DNA from: Novosphingobium sp. SG707
GTDB lineage: Bacteria; Pseudomonadota; Alphaproteobacteria; Sphingomonadales; Sphingomonadaceae
Length of the DNA stretch: 64,000 nucleotides
Assembly: GCF_012275515.1 (NCBI RefSeq)
Contig: NZ_JAAZQL010000011.1
Span: forward strand, 1-64,000
Reading direction: 5' to 3'
Under the pieces are notes generated by a model that was not told the origin of the DNA, searched no databases, and worked only from the letters and a program-made list of their open reading frames with translations. The translations under genes and the position numbers were made by a program. Positions 52,163-61,181 of this stretch are shown piece after piece. Each line of letters begins with the position of its first letter. Position 1 is the stretch's first letter.

Positions 52163-54674
52163 GCGAACCTCCCATGAGATGAGCGGTGCCAAACACGTCC
52201 TGCGGATCGACGCCTGCCAGTTCGCACACCGCTTCGAGCGGACTGCGTCCGGCGCGGACCAAAGCTTCGAAGGCGGCGACCTCATTGGGAGCGGAGGTGT
52301 TGATCCAATAGCTGAAGGGATCGACGACCAGCCGCGCGATGCCGAGCCCGAGCGGACTGTCGATGAAGACCTCGGAATAATGAGGCTTGGCGTTGCGGAC
52401 CGATTTAAGCAGATCGAGGACGAAGCCCGAATAATCGAGAATCTTGTTGTCGACCGCCTTGTCATAGGTCGAGCCCTGGAGCAGGAATTTGGTCGCGGCA
52501 TTTTCGAGGATCACCTGACCGGTGCCGCCAAAGAGCGCCAGATCGTTCATGCTCTGTAGCACGATGCCGAAGCTGCCCTGATATTTGCGCGCGCGGCGAT
52601 AGCCCTGCCCGAAAGCTTCAGCGAGCCGTGAAAGATCCTGCCCGTCGCTGCGGGTCATGAATTGGGCGGCCTCGTCGCACAGCACGAAGCGGGGCTTGTC
52701 GCGGGCCGAAAGGTACAGCTCCTGGGTGACCGCGTTCACGACCACCATCACGATCACGTTGAAAAGATCGGGCAGGGCTTTGAGGCGCTCGAGTTCGAGC
52801 ACGACGAACTCGTCGCGGGAGATGTCGAAGGTCGAAGGTCCGTTGAAGAAATGGCCATAGGCGCCATCCGACCCGAAATCGCGGAGATTGAAGGCCAGTT
52901 CGCGCGCGACAGGTACGAGATGATCGACGCGGTCGAGGTCGGAACTGGTGTTTTCGGGATAGCGCCCAAGCCAGGCCCGCACCGCATCGATGCCGTCCTC
53001 GCCGCGCCCGCCATCGACCGTCCATTGTACGGCCGATTTAAGCAGGTTCCATTCCGAGGTGGTAACCGGCTTGCGGGTCGAGGCATTGGCCATTTCGGAA
53101 ACAATGGCGACCGCCATGGCAATGGCGGACTGCTTGTCTTCACCATCAAGCGCCAGTCCCATGTCGAAGGGATTGAGGACCAATCTTTCCTCGCCAATGT
53201 CGATATAGCGGCCCGAGCAAAGCGTGCAGAGCTTGCGGTAGCTGCCGCCGATATCGATGATGCGGATGAGGGAGCCTTGGGCATAATATTGCTGGCACAG
53301 GTTGTTGAGCAGGAAGCTTTTGCCCGCGCCACTTTCGGCTGAAACGATGAAATTGTAATTGTTGATGCGCGGATCGAAGAGGTCGAGCGTGACGAGCTGG
53401 CCCTTGCGCCCGACATAGAGCAGGGCTGGGCGTCCGCCCCCGCGAAAATCGGTCTGGACCGGCGCCATCAGCGCGGCGGCTTTGACCGGCATGCGAAAAT
53501 CGCGTTCCAGCAGTTTGAGCGTGCGCTTTTCCGGGTAAAGGCCGAAGGGCAGACTGGCGGCGAGCAGGACGGGGAGCAGATAGCTTTCCTCCTGCACCAT
53601 GAAGGGCAGGGGTTCCGACTCCCACAGCCGCTTGGCGCGGGCCGCCATCTCGCGGGCCTGCGCGCTGTCGCGCCCGAATACCCACATGGTCGGGATCACC
53701 GAGACAAAACGGCTGTTCGAAGCCTCGTCGAGGATCCAGCCGATTTCCTCGATCTGCTTGCCGACTTCCACGGCAAAGCTGCCGGCGGCCTTTTGCGCAG
53801 AGAGAATTTGCGCGCGCTTGTGAATTTCGAACTGGGAATGATCGAACAGGACGGTGAGGCAATAGAGGAAGGGGCCGCCGATCTGATCGCTGTCCTCGGC
53901 GCTCCCGCGCATCCCGCCCATCAGCCGATTGGCGCGCTCGGCGGTGATCCTCCGTGCGGGCGCTTTGGGGGTGAGGCAGCGTGCGACCTGATTGCCGAGA
54001 AAGACTTCGGGCCCTTCGAAACAGAGATCGGGACCTGCTTCGATGATCTGGCGCGCGATGGGCGGGGCAGGCATGCCCCCGATGCTGTCTCCCAGAAACA
54101 CGCCGGGTGCAGTGGCAAAGACCCCGTTGAAGATGCGCCGGTAAAAACTCACCAGTTCTTCGGGCGCCAGACGCCGTATCCCCATCTTCGCGAGTTGCTC
54201 CTCGACCTGACGGCGAAGATCCGCACCGAGCTTTACCCTCGTCTTGATCGCCAGGAACAGACGGAAATCGCGGACGGGAATGCCATGGAGCGCATCGAGC
54301 CCGCCGGTGCCGGCGCGCAGATAATCGGCCATGCGCCGTGCTGATGCCTGCACCAGCGGATCGGGCCGGAATTTGAGATCGAGATAGGCATCGAGCGCCG
54401 GGTCGATCAGCGGATCGGCGAAAGTGATGAGCTGGAGGACGGTGCCTTCCGGGAAATGGATATTGAGCAGGCCCTGCAGCGCCTGACTGACATGGGCGAA
54501 CATATAGGCGGAAGGAACCAGTTCCCATGCCTGCCCCCAGCCATCATCGATGCAAAGGAAGGCTTCCTCCTCCTCGACCCAGGCGACCATCGGCAGGAAA
54601 TCGGAATAAGCATCGCGCTCGACAGCGGCGCGCAGACGGCGGACTGTCAGGCCCGGGCGACCCGCCGCGCTCAC
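52143..54674 (-). CDS. traC: Type IV secretion ATPase TraC
   Basis: An 843-residue VirB4/TraC-family ATPase that powers pilus assembly at the inner membrane. Walker A SAESGAGKSFLLNN near residue 447, Walker B RFVLCDEAAQFM near 668, and the N-terminal TraC_F_IV domain (YSDFLPMVAWVEEEEAFLCI). ATG 54674 overlaps the TraV stop (ATGA). Its last codons overlap the next gene by 20 bp. No defects seen. Confidence 0.96.
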   Translation of the reverse strand: MSAAGRPGLTVRRLRAAVERDAYSDFLPMVAWVEEEEAFLCIDDGWGQAWELVPSAYMFAHVSQALQGLLNIHFPEGTVLQLITFADPLIDPALDAYLDLKFRPDPLVQASARRMADYLRAGTGGLDALHGIPVRDFRLFLAIKTRVKLGADLRRQVEEQLAKMGIRRLAPEELVSFYRRIFNGVFATAPGVFLGDSIGGMPAPPIARQIIEAGPDLCFEGPEVFLGNQVARCLTPKAPARRITAERANRLMGGMRGSAEDSDQIGGPFLYCLTVLFDHSQFEIHKRAQILSAQKAAGSFAVEVGKQIEEIGWILDEASNSRFVSVIPTMWVFGRDSAQAREMAARAKRLWESEPLPFMVQEESYLLPVLLAASLPFGLYPEKRTLKLLERDFRMPVKAAALMAPVQTDFRGGGRPALLYVGRKGQLVTLDLFDPRINNYNFIVSAESGAGKSFLLNNLCQQYYAQGSLIRIIDIGGSYRKLCTLCSGRYIDIGEERLVLNPFDMGLALDGEDKQSAIAMAVAIVSEMANASTRKPVTTSEWNLLKSAVQWTVDGGRGEDGIDAVRAWLGRYPENTSSDLDRVDHLVPVARELAFNLRDFGSDGAYGHFFNGPSTFDISRDEFVVLELERLKALPDLFNVIVMVVVNAVTQELYLSARDKPRFVLCDEAAQFMTRSDGQDLSRLAEAFGQGYRRARKYQGSFGIVLQSMNDLALFGGTGQVILENAATKFLLQGSTYDKAVDNKILDYSGFVLDLLKSVRNAKPHYSEVFIDSPLGLGIARLVVDPFSYWINTSAPNEVAAFEALVRAGRSPLEAVCELAGVDPQDVFGTAHLMGGSHDTPSR

Positions 54675-55345
54675 GGGCGGGGCTCCGCCAAAAAGGCAGA
54701 GGTCACCTTGTCATCCTGCGGCACCTCGGCGGGCATGGCATCCTTATCCCGCGTCGAGCGCAAGACGGGCGGCGTCGGCACGCGGCCGGCAGGTTCGACC
54801 AGATAATCTCCGACCACCCAAGCGGGCTGGTCGATGATCGAATAGACATAGCGCGCCATATAGAGCCGGTCGGGCCGCTGCCGGTCGGCATAGGGCAGAA
54901 TGAGCGTCCGCAAGGTGCGCGAGGGTTTCAGCATCGGGGTGGCATGACCGGCCGCCAGCCCGCCCATGTCACCGGCCGAGGGTTTTGCCGACAGGCCTGC
55001 CACGATTTGCGCAGAGCCCCTGGCTTTGCCTGACGGCTTCAGCGCCTTGTCCGGCATCTGCCCTTTTGCCGGAGCGGCGACGGGCGCTGCAATCTGCTCC
55101 GGCGCAAGGAGCTTGCGGTCATTGGTCACCGCCGGATCGGATTTGGACGGGCGACCGGCAACGGCATCGGCCCAAGCCTTCTCGGGATGAATGCATTGGC
55201 CATGGTCGCTGTTCTTGCAGGAGAACTTCTCGCTGTAGGGCGACATCATCGAACCTACCGCGGCGCAGCCTGAGAGCGCGATGAGCGGCAGGCCCAGCAG
55301 GATCTGGCGGCAGGGTTGCATGAGGGGATGAGGCTGGATCATCAT
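54671..55345 (-). CDS. traV: Conjugal transfer lipoprotein TraV
   Basis: A protein of about 224 residues and the outer-membrane lipoprotein of the TraK-TraV-TraB core complex. Lipobox LSGC with the acylated Cys at residue 27, then a Cys pair (FSCKNSDHGQCIHP) typical of TraV. I chose ATG 55345 (MMIQPH) because CGGAG precedes it; an upstream ATG at 55369 overlaps the TraB stop (TGATG) but lacks a ribosome site. The middle is Ala/Lys/Pro-rich, and the C-terminal half (RTLILPYADRQRPDRLYMAR) contacts TraK in related systems. Confidence 0.9.
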   Translation of the reverse strand: MMIQPHPLMQPCRQILLGLPLIALSGCAAVGSMMSPYSEKFSCKNSDHGQCIHPEKAWADAVAGRPSKSDPAVTNDRKLLAPEQIAAPVAAPAKGQMPDKALKPSGKARGSAQIVAGLSAKPSAGDMGGLAAGHATPMLKPSRTLRTLILPYADRQRPDRLYMARYVYSIIDQPAWVVGDYLVEPAGRVPTPPVLRSTRDKDAMPAEVPQDDKVTSAFLAEPRP

Positions 55346-55368
55346 GTTGTCTCCGGTTGAGGCGCGCA

Positions 55369-56697
55369 TCAGAACTTCACTCCCGCGCCGGGTTTGATTT
55401 CGAGGGTGACGCCTTCCTGGATCACGACAACGACATCCTTGGCGGCCCCGACTTCGACGATGGGGCTGGCCTGACGCGCGAGGTCGAGATAGAAATCGGT
55501 CAGTTTTTCCGAGGATTTGGACAGGCCTCCGGCAATGCCGGTTTTCGCTGCGTCTCCGGCATCAAGCGTTCGCACGCTGCCGAGCGCCGAGGTCGAAGTG
55601 CTGCCAAAAGTGCCTTCGACCGATTGCGAGATGCCGCTGACCGTTCCGGCGATGAAGGCGCGCGCAAGCGTTGCCCCGGCCCGCGTCACCACCTTGCCTG
55701 AGAGACCCTTCTTGCCGTCGGCATCGACAAAGAAGCCTTTGACGGGTTGATCGACGACCGAATGTTCATCGAAATCGACGCAGGAAATCGAGACGAGCTG
55801 GATCTCGACCCGCTCCTTGGCCAGACTTCCGGTGGCGTTGCCGATGACAAAGCAGCCGGCAAGATTGGCCTTTACCTCATTGGGCAGCACGGCGGGCGCC
55901 TGAACCCGGGCGATGATCGGTTCGGGGTTGCTCGTCGCGTCCCGACTGGCGAGAGCGTCGATCCCCGTCAGCAGCCGCGCCTTCATGAAACCAGGCGGCA
56001 AATAGATCGTCCGATTCTTTTTTTTGGCAAGGGACGCGGCATCGCTTGATGCCTGCGGGACGAGCTGGCTGGTTGCCGAACCGATCGCGCCCACGGTTTT
56101 CTCGACAGGGGGAGCGGGCGGCGCGGGCGGTGCCATCGGCCCGGTGGGCGGTGCGGGCAGTTTGTCGGCAGCGGCGCCGATATCGCCTGTCACCGGAGGC
56201 GAGGGCAAATGCGGCGCACTGCCGGGAAGAGCAGGGGGCAGATCGCCATCGCCGGCCGAGCTTGCTCCACCTGCGGATCTGGCGCCCGGCGTAACCTTGC
56301 CCTCTTCAATCGCGCTGACGCGATCGCCGAGCAATCGCTGGCCATCGAGCACCTTCTTGAGGTCGCCTCGCAGCTTTTCCTCAAGGCTGTCGCCGCGCAG
56401 GCCCGCACCCATGTTGAGCGAGGTGGATTTAGCGACCGGCTTGGCCTCTTCCTTGTGGCTGGTCGCGGTATAGAGCCCAAGACCGAGTACACCGACGCTG
56501 AGAGCGACAGCCAGTTGCCGTGCGCGCAGTTTTTGGCGCGCGGAGAGGCTTTCCCAACGGGTCTTCCAGTCCTGTGCTGAAGGAGAAGCGTCGCCCTTCC
56601 CGGAACTATCCTGCGCTGCCTGACGGGCGAGGTGCGCCTGATAGGTCGAGGGGCGTTCACTTTCCTGGCCCGTGTCCGGATCGACCTCGCCGCTCAT
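55369..56697 (-). CDS. traB: Conjugal transfer core protein TraB (VirB10-like)
   Basis: A 442-residue inner-membrane-anchored VirB10/TrbI-like protein that spans the periplasm. A cytoplasmic N-terminus, one membrane span (LAVALSVGVLGLGLYTATS, about residues 65-84), a coiled-coil (KVLDGQRLLGDRVSAIEE), a Pro-rich linker (PAPPTGPMAPPAPPAPPVEK) and the conserved C-terminal domain (IYLPPGFMKARLLTGIDALA, CVDFDEHSVVDQPVKGFFVD). The gene overlaps traK (ATGA) and touches traV. Intact. Confidence 0.95.
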   Translation of the reverse strand: MSGEVDPDTGQESERPSTYQAHLARQAAQDSSGKGDASPSAQDWKTRWESLSARQKLRARQLAVALSVGVLGLGLYTATSHKEEAKPVAKSTSLNMGAGLRGDSLEEKLRGDLKKVLDGQRLLGDRVSAIEEGKVTPGARSAGGASSAGDGDLPPALPGSAPHLPSPPVTGDIGAAADKLPAPPTGPMAPPAPPAPPVEKTVGAIGSATSQLVPQASSDAASLAKKKNRTIYLPPGFMKARLLTGIDALASRDATSNPEPIIARVQAPAVLPNEVKANLAGCFVIGNATGSLAKERVEIQLVSISCVDFDEHSVVDQPVKGFFVDADGKKGLSGKVVTRAGATLARAFIAGTVSGISQSVEGTFGSTSTSALGSVRTLDAGDAAKTGIAGGLSKSSEKLTDFYLDLARQASPIVEVGAAKDVVVVIQEGVTLEIKPGAGVKF

Positions 56698-57470
56698 TGC
56701 GCGGCTTCCCTGCGAATGACGATCAGCCGGGCGCTTTCACCGGCCGCGAGACGGCCACGATCAAAACTGACCGCGAAAATGTGTTCGCCCAATGCCGGAT
56801 CGATAAAGGTGCGTTCCTCCAGCGTGATGGGCGCGGAGGCGCGAACCCAATATTCCGAAGCGGAAAGGCCCGATCCTTCGATCGCAAGCCGGCGGTGTTC
56901 CGCGATTGTGACCGCCGGAACCCCGGAGAGCCGAATGGCCGCTTCGGAAGGCGCGATCTCAGAGAAGGATGCGGGGATACGGTTGCCCAGGATCGCCATA
57001 GTGATCGATACCGCACGATCTTCGTCGGCCAGCGGGGCGAGCAAATCGCTATTGGCTTTGGCGCGCTGGCGCGCTCCCGGCGCCAGCGCCACGGTCTGTG
57101 CAGGAATGTCGGCGGGTTCGGCATAGAGCGGATAGGTCGCGCCGTTGCAGGTGATGAAGAATTCGGAAGGCTGCGTCACATAGAAGCGCGTCACCTGTCC
57201 GGCATCGTCGATCTGCCTCACGAGAAATTTGATCCAGGCATCCGAGCCGCCCTTCTCGACCGCCAGCCCCTTTTCCTGCGAGAATTTGACGTCCTCGATA
57301 TCGCCGCCCTCGCAGACGACATGGTTGATGTCGTGGTTCGAGAGGCGGATGCGGCTGGTCTGGTCGGGAAGCGCGCGGATGGTCTGGGCGCCCGCCGGCA
57401 TGGCCATCAGCAAGGCTATGGCTGACAAGATTGCGTGCGACGGCGTGCCGGGCTTAATGGGTTTCGGCAT
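56694..57470 (-). CDS. traK: Conjugal transfer core protein TraK (VirB9-like)
   Basis: A 258-residue secretin-like periplasmic protein. Signal peptide MPKPIKPGTPSHAILSAIAL then LMAMPAGAQ; beta-rich body with blocks IRLSNHDINHVVCEGGDIED, RFYVTQPSEFFITCNG and YPLYAEPADIPAQTVAL as in TraK. It forms the outer-membrane core with TraV and TraB. It overlaps traE by 17 bp. Confidence 0.94.
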   Translation of the reverse strand: MPKPIKPGTPSHAILSAIALLMAMPAGAQTIRALPDQTSRIRLSNHDINHVVCEGGDIEDVKFSQEKGLAVEKGGSDAWIKFLVRQIDDAGQVTRFYVTQPSEFFITCNGATYPLYAEPADIPAQTVALAPGARQRAKANSDLLAPLADEDRAVSITMAILGNRIPASFSEIAPSEAAIRLSGVPAVTIAEHRRLAIEGSGLSASEYWVRASAPITLEERTFIDPALGEHIFAVSFDRGRLAAGESARLIVIRREAAQ

Positions 57471-58089
57471 CGAACTGCTCCTCGGAAAGGCGCGTCAGCC
57501 AGAAGCGACCGTTCTCGATCGCGTAGCCAATGTGCAGATTGCCCCGGAATTTGCGGATCACGCCGCCGATCACGCGCACCTTCTCGACCGGCACGGTGAT
57601 CATGCTGGAGGTCCAGATGACGGGCTGGTCGTTGCGGATATAGGTGGCGATCGAAAGCGTCGGATTGTCGGCCAGATCGTCGAGCACGCCATTGAGGCTG
57701 TCACGCATCGCATTGTAAGCCGATGGGTGAGCCAGCCCGAGCAGCTCCTGAAACTGCCGGTCGGCTGAATAGCCCGAGTAGGTGCCTGAAAGCCCTACGA
57801 TGTTGCGAGTCATCGCGACCAGATAGGCCTGCGAAGGCTTGTTGCCCGAGACATAGAGATCGCCGGTGGCGCCGAAGGGCACCACCACGGTCCGCGCATT
57901 CTGGTTGGTGGTGTAGATCACCATGCCGAGTACCGCGGTCACGCCGAACATGCCGGCGATGGCCGCTTTGAGCAGACGGTTCTCCTCAAACAGATTGGCG
58001 GAGCCCTGCAGGTAGCGGTGGATCCCGAAACTCGCCGGTTTGCCGAGCAGCGGGTCGGTGCCGGCCTCTTTGCGTTGGAACAGTCCCAT
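57454..58089 (-). CDS. traE: Conjugal transfer protein TraE (VirB5/VirB8-like position)
   Basis: A 211-residue protein with one N-terminal membrane span (LLKAAIAGMFGVTAVLGMVI, about residues 40-60) and a periplasmic VirB8-like domain, carrying the TraE blocks SAYNAMRDSLNGVLDDLADN and FRGNLHIGYAIENGRFWLTR. ATG 58089 gives the family N-terminus; longer readings extend into traL. It starts 5 bp after the traL stop. Confidence 0.93.
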   Translation of the reverse strand: MGLFQRKEAGTDPLLGKPASFGIHRYLQGSANLFEENRLLKAAIAGMFGVTAVLGMVIYTTNQNARTVVVPFGATGDLYVSGNKPSQAYLVAMTRNIVGLSGTYSGYSADRQFQELLGLAHPSAYNAMRDSLNGVLDDLADNPTLSIATYIRNDQPVIWTSSMITVPVEKVRVIGGVIRKFRGNLHIGYAIENGRFWLTRLSEEQFDAETH

Positions 58090-58094
58090 GGCGC

Positions 58095-58361
58095 CTACTC
58101 GAAGAAACGGGTTTGGGTCGGACCCGGATAGTGAGGGAAGGAGACAAGGCCCCAGCGCCACGCCAGATGGGCTAAAAACCCGCGCGGCTTGCTGCGCTTC
58201 CAGGGAATAAAAAGGAGAAGAGCCAGGATGAGCATCCATCCGAGCATTCCGCCCACGATCGCCGCCACGAACACGCTCGAGGTGGCCAGCATGAACTCGT
58301 CCGATCCGAACCACAGGATCTGAACCGGTCGATGGAGATATTGCGGAAGGCGCTCGTCCAT
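58095..58361 (-). CDS. traL: Conjugal transfer protein TraL (VirB3-like)
   Basis: An 88-residue membrane protein with the TraL opening LPQYLHRPVQILWFGSDEF and one long hydrophobic region (VFVAAIVGGMLGWMLILALLLFIPW), ending in an aromatic stretch (FPHYPGPTQTRFFE). GGAGGAGAAGG precedes ATG 58361. It follows the pilin gene after 129 bp, a usual position. Confidence 0.93.
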   Translation of the reverse strand: MDERLPQYLHRPVQILWFGSDEFMLATSSVFVAAIVGGMLGWMLILALLLFIPWKRSKPRGFLAHLAWRWGLVSFPHYPGPTQTRFFE

Positions 58362-58490
58362 GGCCCTTCTCCTCCTGCTTCATGACACCTGCGAAGGTGT
58401 CGGTTTCCAGGAACCGACCATCGGTCCCCAGCTCGTTGGCGGCAGCGCTGCGCTGATCGGGTCACCCCTGACGCAGGCGCGCCGCATGGG

Positions 58491-58805
58491 TCAGACGACC
58501 ATCCCGAAGGTCTGGAGAATGCTGTCGGCCTTGATCAGGCAGACAGCGGCAACAATGGTCGGGATGCCGATCATGATGTTCGAAAACAGGCGGCTGACCC
58601 CGAACAGGAAGGCGGCGACACCGCCCACAAAGCCAAGCGGCCCCTTCACGCCCTTGTTCACGACGATATCGTAAATGTCGTAGCCGAGATCGCCCTGAGC
58701 CGGTGCCTGGAAGGCATGGGCGGGACCGGCGATCAGGGTCATCACGGCAAAAGGGAGGCCGAAATTGGCCAGTGCAAGCGCGCGCGAACCATATTTGCGC
58801 ATCAT
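58491..58805 (-). CDS. traA: Type IV pilin precursor TraA
   Basis: A 104-residue F-type prepilin. Signal sequence with cleavage expected at GPAHA-FQAPAQGD, leaving a mature pilin of about 70 residues with two hydrophobic helices (GPLGFVGGVAAFLFGVSRLF; IMIGIPTIVAAVCLIKADSI). An AGGAG site lies 7 bp before ATG 58805; longer readings upstream are not pilin-like. No traX or traQ gene lies in this window. The 58806-59010 gap upstream holds no gene I can support. Confidence 0.88.
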   Translation of the reverse strand: MMRKYGSRALALANFGLPFAVMTLIAGPAHAFQAPAQGDLGYDIYDIVVNKGVKGPLGFVGGVAAFLFGVSRLFSNIMIGIPTIVAAVCLIKADSILQTFGMVV

Positions 58806-59010
58806 GGTACTACTCCTTGGAAATGGAGCCGCCCGCGATATGCCTGCCGGCATCGATGACAGATCGGTGTCGGCCGGGGCGTCGGTGGACGGCTCCGGGA
58901 GCCCGTCGCCTCCGGCATCCTGGTTCATCCGCCCGTGCCGCGCGGCACAGGGCAGGACGCCCGCCAGAAAGAGTGTGTGCGACCGGCTGCAGCCCTGATG
59001 CTGCACGCGA

Positions 59011-59826
59011 TCAGCGCGCTGCATCGGAAGCGGCCTTGAGCGCAGGTTTGGCATGCCGGTCGAGAAAGGCTTCGAGTTCGGCCTGCTGAAATCCCGAGAT
59101 GAGCTTGCCATCGACGATCAGGGTCGGCGTGCCGGAAATGCCGACACGGCCGACCAGCTCGGCATCCTGCGCCACTCTGGTGTGCCCGGCCTCGCATTGC
59201 CGCAGGATCGGCGGTGTTTGGCCCGAATAGGCAGCGCGGAAAGCGGCCTCCTTATCCGGCGAGCAAAGGATATGCTCGGCTTTGGCAGCCGCGGTGGGAT
59301 GGATGCCGCTCACGAAGAAGACGAGGCGGCGCACCGGTTTGCCCTCAGCAGCTTTGGTGTTCCAGAAGCGTTCGAGCGCCTGACAATAGGTGCAGTCGGG
59401 ATCGGTGAACTCGATCACCGTCGGCGCGCCTTCTGGACCGATCGCCAGGGCTTTGGCCGGGTCGATGGCCTTGAGGCGGCGCGAAGCGCCCTGTTCCTGC
59501 GCCAGCGCCGTCAGATTGACCCCGTTCTTATCATAGACCGAGGCGAAGAGCAGATGCTCGCTTTGCGGCGCGTAATAGATGATCCTGCCACCGGCATTGG
59601 CCTGATAGATGGGGCCATGGACCGGCGATGGCCCGAAATCCTCGAACTTGAGGTTCGTGAAGGTCTGATGGAGCTGTTGCTGGGCAGCCTGCGCGGCCAA
59701 GGCCAGCGCCTTTTCGCGGTCGGCTTTGCCGGCATGCGTGTCTTGCGCCCGGGCCTCAAAGAAAGGCATAGTGCCGATTGCGAAAGCGACGAGCAGGCTC
59801 ACGCGACGGATGCGCGTTTTTGACAT
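59011..59826 (-). CDS. DsbC-like disulfide isomerase of the transfer operon
   Basis: A 271-residue exported thioredoxin-fold protein with the DsbC N-terminal dimerisation domain (GPSPVHGPIYQANAGGRIIY, HLLFASVYDKNGVNLT) and catalytic domain with DPDCTYCQALERFW (CTYC near residue 152) and cis-Pro GISGTPTLIVDG. ATG 59826 follows GGAGG; an ATG 15 bp upstream lies within that site. It is the first gene of the tra operon and likely folds the Cys-rich TraN, TraU, TraV and TraH proteins. Confidence 0.92.
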   Translation of the reverse strand: MSKTRIRRVSLLVAFAIGTMPFFEARAQDTHAGKADREKALALAAQAAQQQLHQTFTNLKFEDFGPSPVHGPIYQANAGGRIIYYAPQSEHLLFASVYDKNGVNLTALAQEQGASRRLKAIDPAKALAIGPEGAPTVIEFTDPDCTYCQALERFWNTKAAEGKPVRRLVFFVSGIHPTAAAKAEHILCSPDKEAAFRAAYSGQTPPILRQCEAGHTRVAQDAELVGRVGISGTPTLIVDGKLISGFQQAELEAFLDRHAKPALKAASDAAR

Positions 59827-59985
59827 GAGCGAAACCTCCATTGTGGTCCCTCAAGGGACTGCCGGGGTCGAAACGCGTTGAGCTGGATCTGCCGATCGTT
59901 TGGGCTGACCGCTCAGGTCTGTCGTTTCGACATGGACTTGAGTGCCGACATCGGCCCCCGCCCCGCAAGAGAGGGGGCAATGGAG

Positions 59986-60057
59986 TTCCGGTTTGAGGAA
60001 ATCCATTGCCGGTTATCGGCAATCCATTTCCGAAAACCGGAAATACACTTCCGGTTT
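59986..60057. promoter_or_regulatory. Inverted-repeat cluster between the tra operon and the divergent regulators
   Basis: Three 9-bp elements: TTCCGGTTT at 59986-59994, its inverse AAACCGGAA at 60034-60042, and TTCCGGTTT again at 60049-60057. Between them a perfect hairpin ATTGCCG-GTTAT-CGGCAAT sits at 60005-60023, with ATCCATT repeated directly at 60001 and 60023. The region lies in the 338-bp gap between the minus-strand tra operon and the plus-strand genes beginning at 60165. It is a strong candidate for an operator set or for an origin-type site such as oriT or oriV. No gene is seen in 59827-60164. Confidence 0.5.
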
Positions 60058-60164
60058 CGTCCTTTGTTCTTTTGCAGGATTTTGCGTGGCGGCACAGAAT
60101 CGCCCTGTGCCGACGAGCGCTGTCTTCGGGAGGCAGGGGCGCGTCGTCAGTTGGAGAGTGAAAA

Positions 60165-60605
60165 TTGGCAAACCCGCGATCGCGAGCCTACAAGCTGCAA
60201 TTGTCGCAAAGCGGCATTCACTTATTCCTGCGCTGCCATAGCCGACTATGCGGCACAGTCGGGGATTTCCTGCCCTATGGCAGCACGCTGTATGTCGCCG
60301 CTTCCTTGCTGCGTCTGTGCCCGGAGCAGGATCTGCCCGGGGAATTGCTCGCCCTGGATATCGAGGCCTATGGGGGCCGCCTTGTCCGTTATGTCGGGAC
60401 GTCGCCGACCCTGTCCGGCGTGGTCCAGGAGATTGCACGGCGCATTGAGGAAAGCGGGCTCGTTCATCCCGCGCCCCAGACCTGGAAAATCTTCCTCGCC
60501 GCCCTCAACCATATGGAAACTGCTTCCGATCAGGAGCTTCTTCGCACCTTTTGCGCCGTTGCCGGTGAGATCGGTCGTCCTCCCGGGCGCATGGGCAATC
60601 CATAG
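60165..60605 (+). CDS. Unknown protein beside the tra operon
   Basis: A 146-residue protein reading from TTG 60165 with GGAGAG upstream; no in-frame ATG gives the same N-terminus. Amphipathic alpha/beta pattern: HLFLRCHSRLCGTVGDFLPY, LYVAASLLRLCPEQDLPGEL, GGRLVRYVGTSPTLSGVVQE. No family recognised. It is divergent from the tra operon and precedes two regulator genes, so a role in control or initiation of transfer is possible, but this is inference. Confidence 0.6.
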   Translation: MANPRSRAYKLQLSQSGIHLFLRCHSRLCGTVGDFLPYGSTLYVAASLLRLCPEQDLPGELLALDIEAYGGRLVRYVGTSPTLSGVVQEIARRIEESGLVHPAPQTWKIFLAALNHMETASDQELLRTFCAVAGEIGRPPGRMGNP

Positions 60606-60755
60606 GTACGCGCGTACGACCATTTTTCTGGCGTGACGAAAAATGCTGCCGTTTACAGGAGCTTCTCCTCATTGACGGGCGGATTTTAATGCAACACTCT
60701 TCACCTATAGGGCAATGCGCTTGGGCCTTTGAGACGCTGTCAGGGGGACCTGCAG

Positions 60756-61166
60756 ATGACGCTTCAAAGTCCGCAAGCGACTGATGTTGAAATATTCGCC
60801 TTGATCAAGGAGCTTTCCGGCAAGCTCATCGAACGACGCCGACGCCGCGAGCACGTCTCGCAGCAGTTTCTGGCAAAAATTGTCGGACGCAGCGAAAGAT
60901 GGCTGCGCGAAATCGAAGGCGGTGTCGCCACATCGAAGTTCGAAGACCATGTCCGCTGCGCTCATGCGTTGCGGATGACGACGCCGCATCTGTTCATTCC
61001 TCTCATGGCAATGGAGCACAAGATGGCCGTTCCGCACGAACTTCTGATGCAGGACGATCTATGGGATCTCGAACGCGAGATGCTTGCGGCGGTAGAGCGC
61101 CATCAGGTCTCGGCGCTTGCGCGTCTGGCCAGCAAGCCTGTTCAGCCGGGTTCGCGTGAGCGATAA
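60756..61166 (+). CDS. XRE-like helix-turn-helix regulator
   Basis: A 136-residue DNA-binding protein. A helix-turn-helix of XRE/Cro type at about residues 33-60 (HVSQQFLAKIVGRSERWLRE, IEGG) and a helical C-terminal part (DDLWDLEREMLAAVERHQVS). ATG 60756 follows AGGGGG. It is located between the inverted-repeat region and the GntR gene, on the same strand as both neighbours. It may control the transfer operon, the lasso genes, or both. Confidence 0.75.
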   Translation: MTLQSPQATDVEIFALIKELSGKLIERRRRREHVSQQFLAKIVGRSERWLREIEGGVATSKFEDHVRCAHALRMTTPHLFIPLMAMEHKMAVPHELLMQDDLWDLEREMLAAVERHQVSALARLASKPVQPGSRER

Positions 61167-61181
61167 AAGGCGGGACAGGTC

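Noticed and set aside
53146..54528. 460-codon second minus-strand frame within traC
   Set aside because: Out-of-frame Arg/Pro/Ala-rich reading of traC; TraC motifs are in the other frame.
58806..59010. Possible small exported protein between the dsbC-like gene and traA
   Set aside because: The frame continues into traA without a stop or its own start site, and the text is not conserved-looking.
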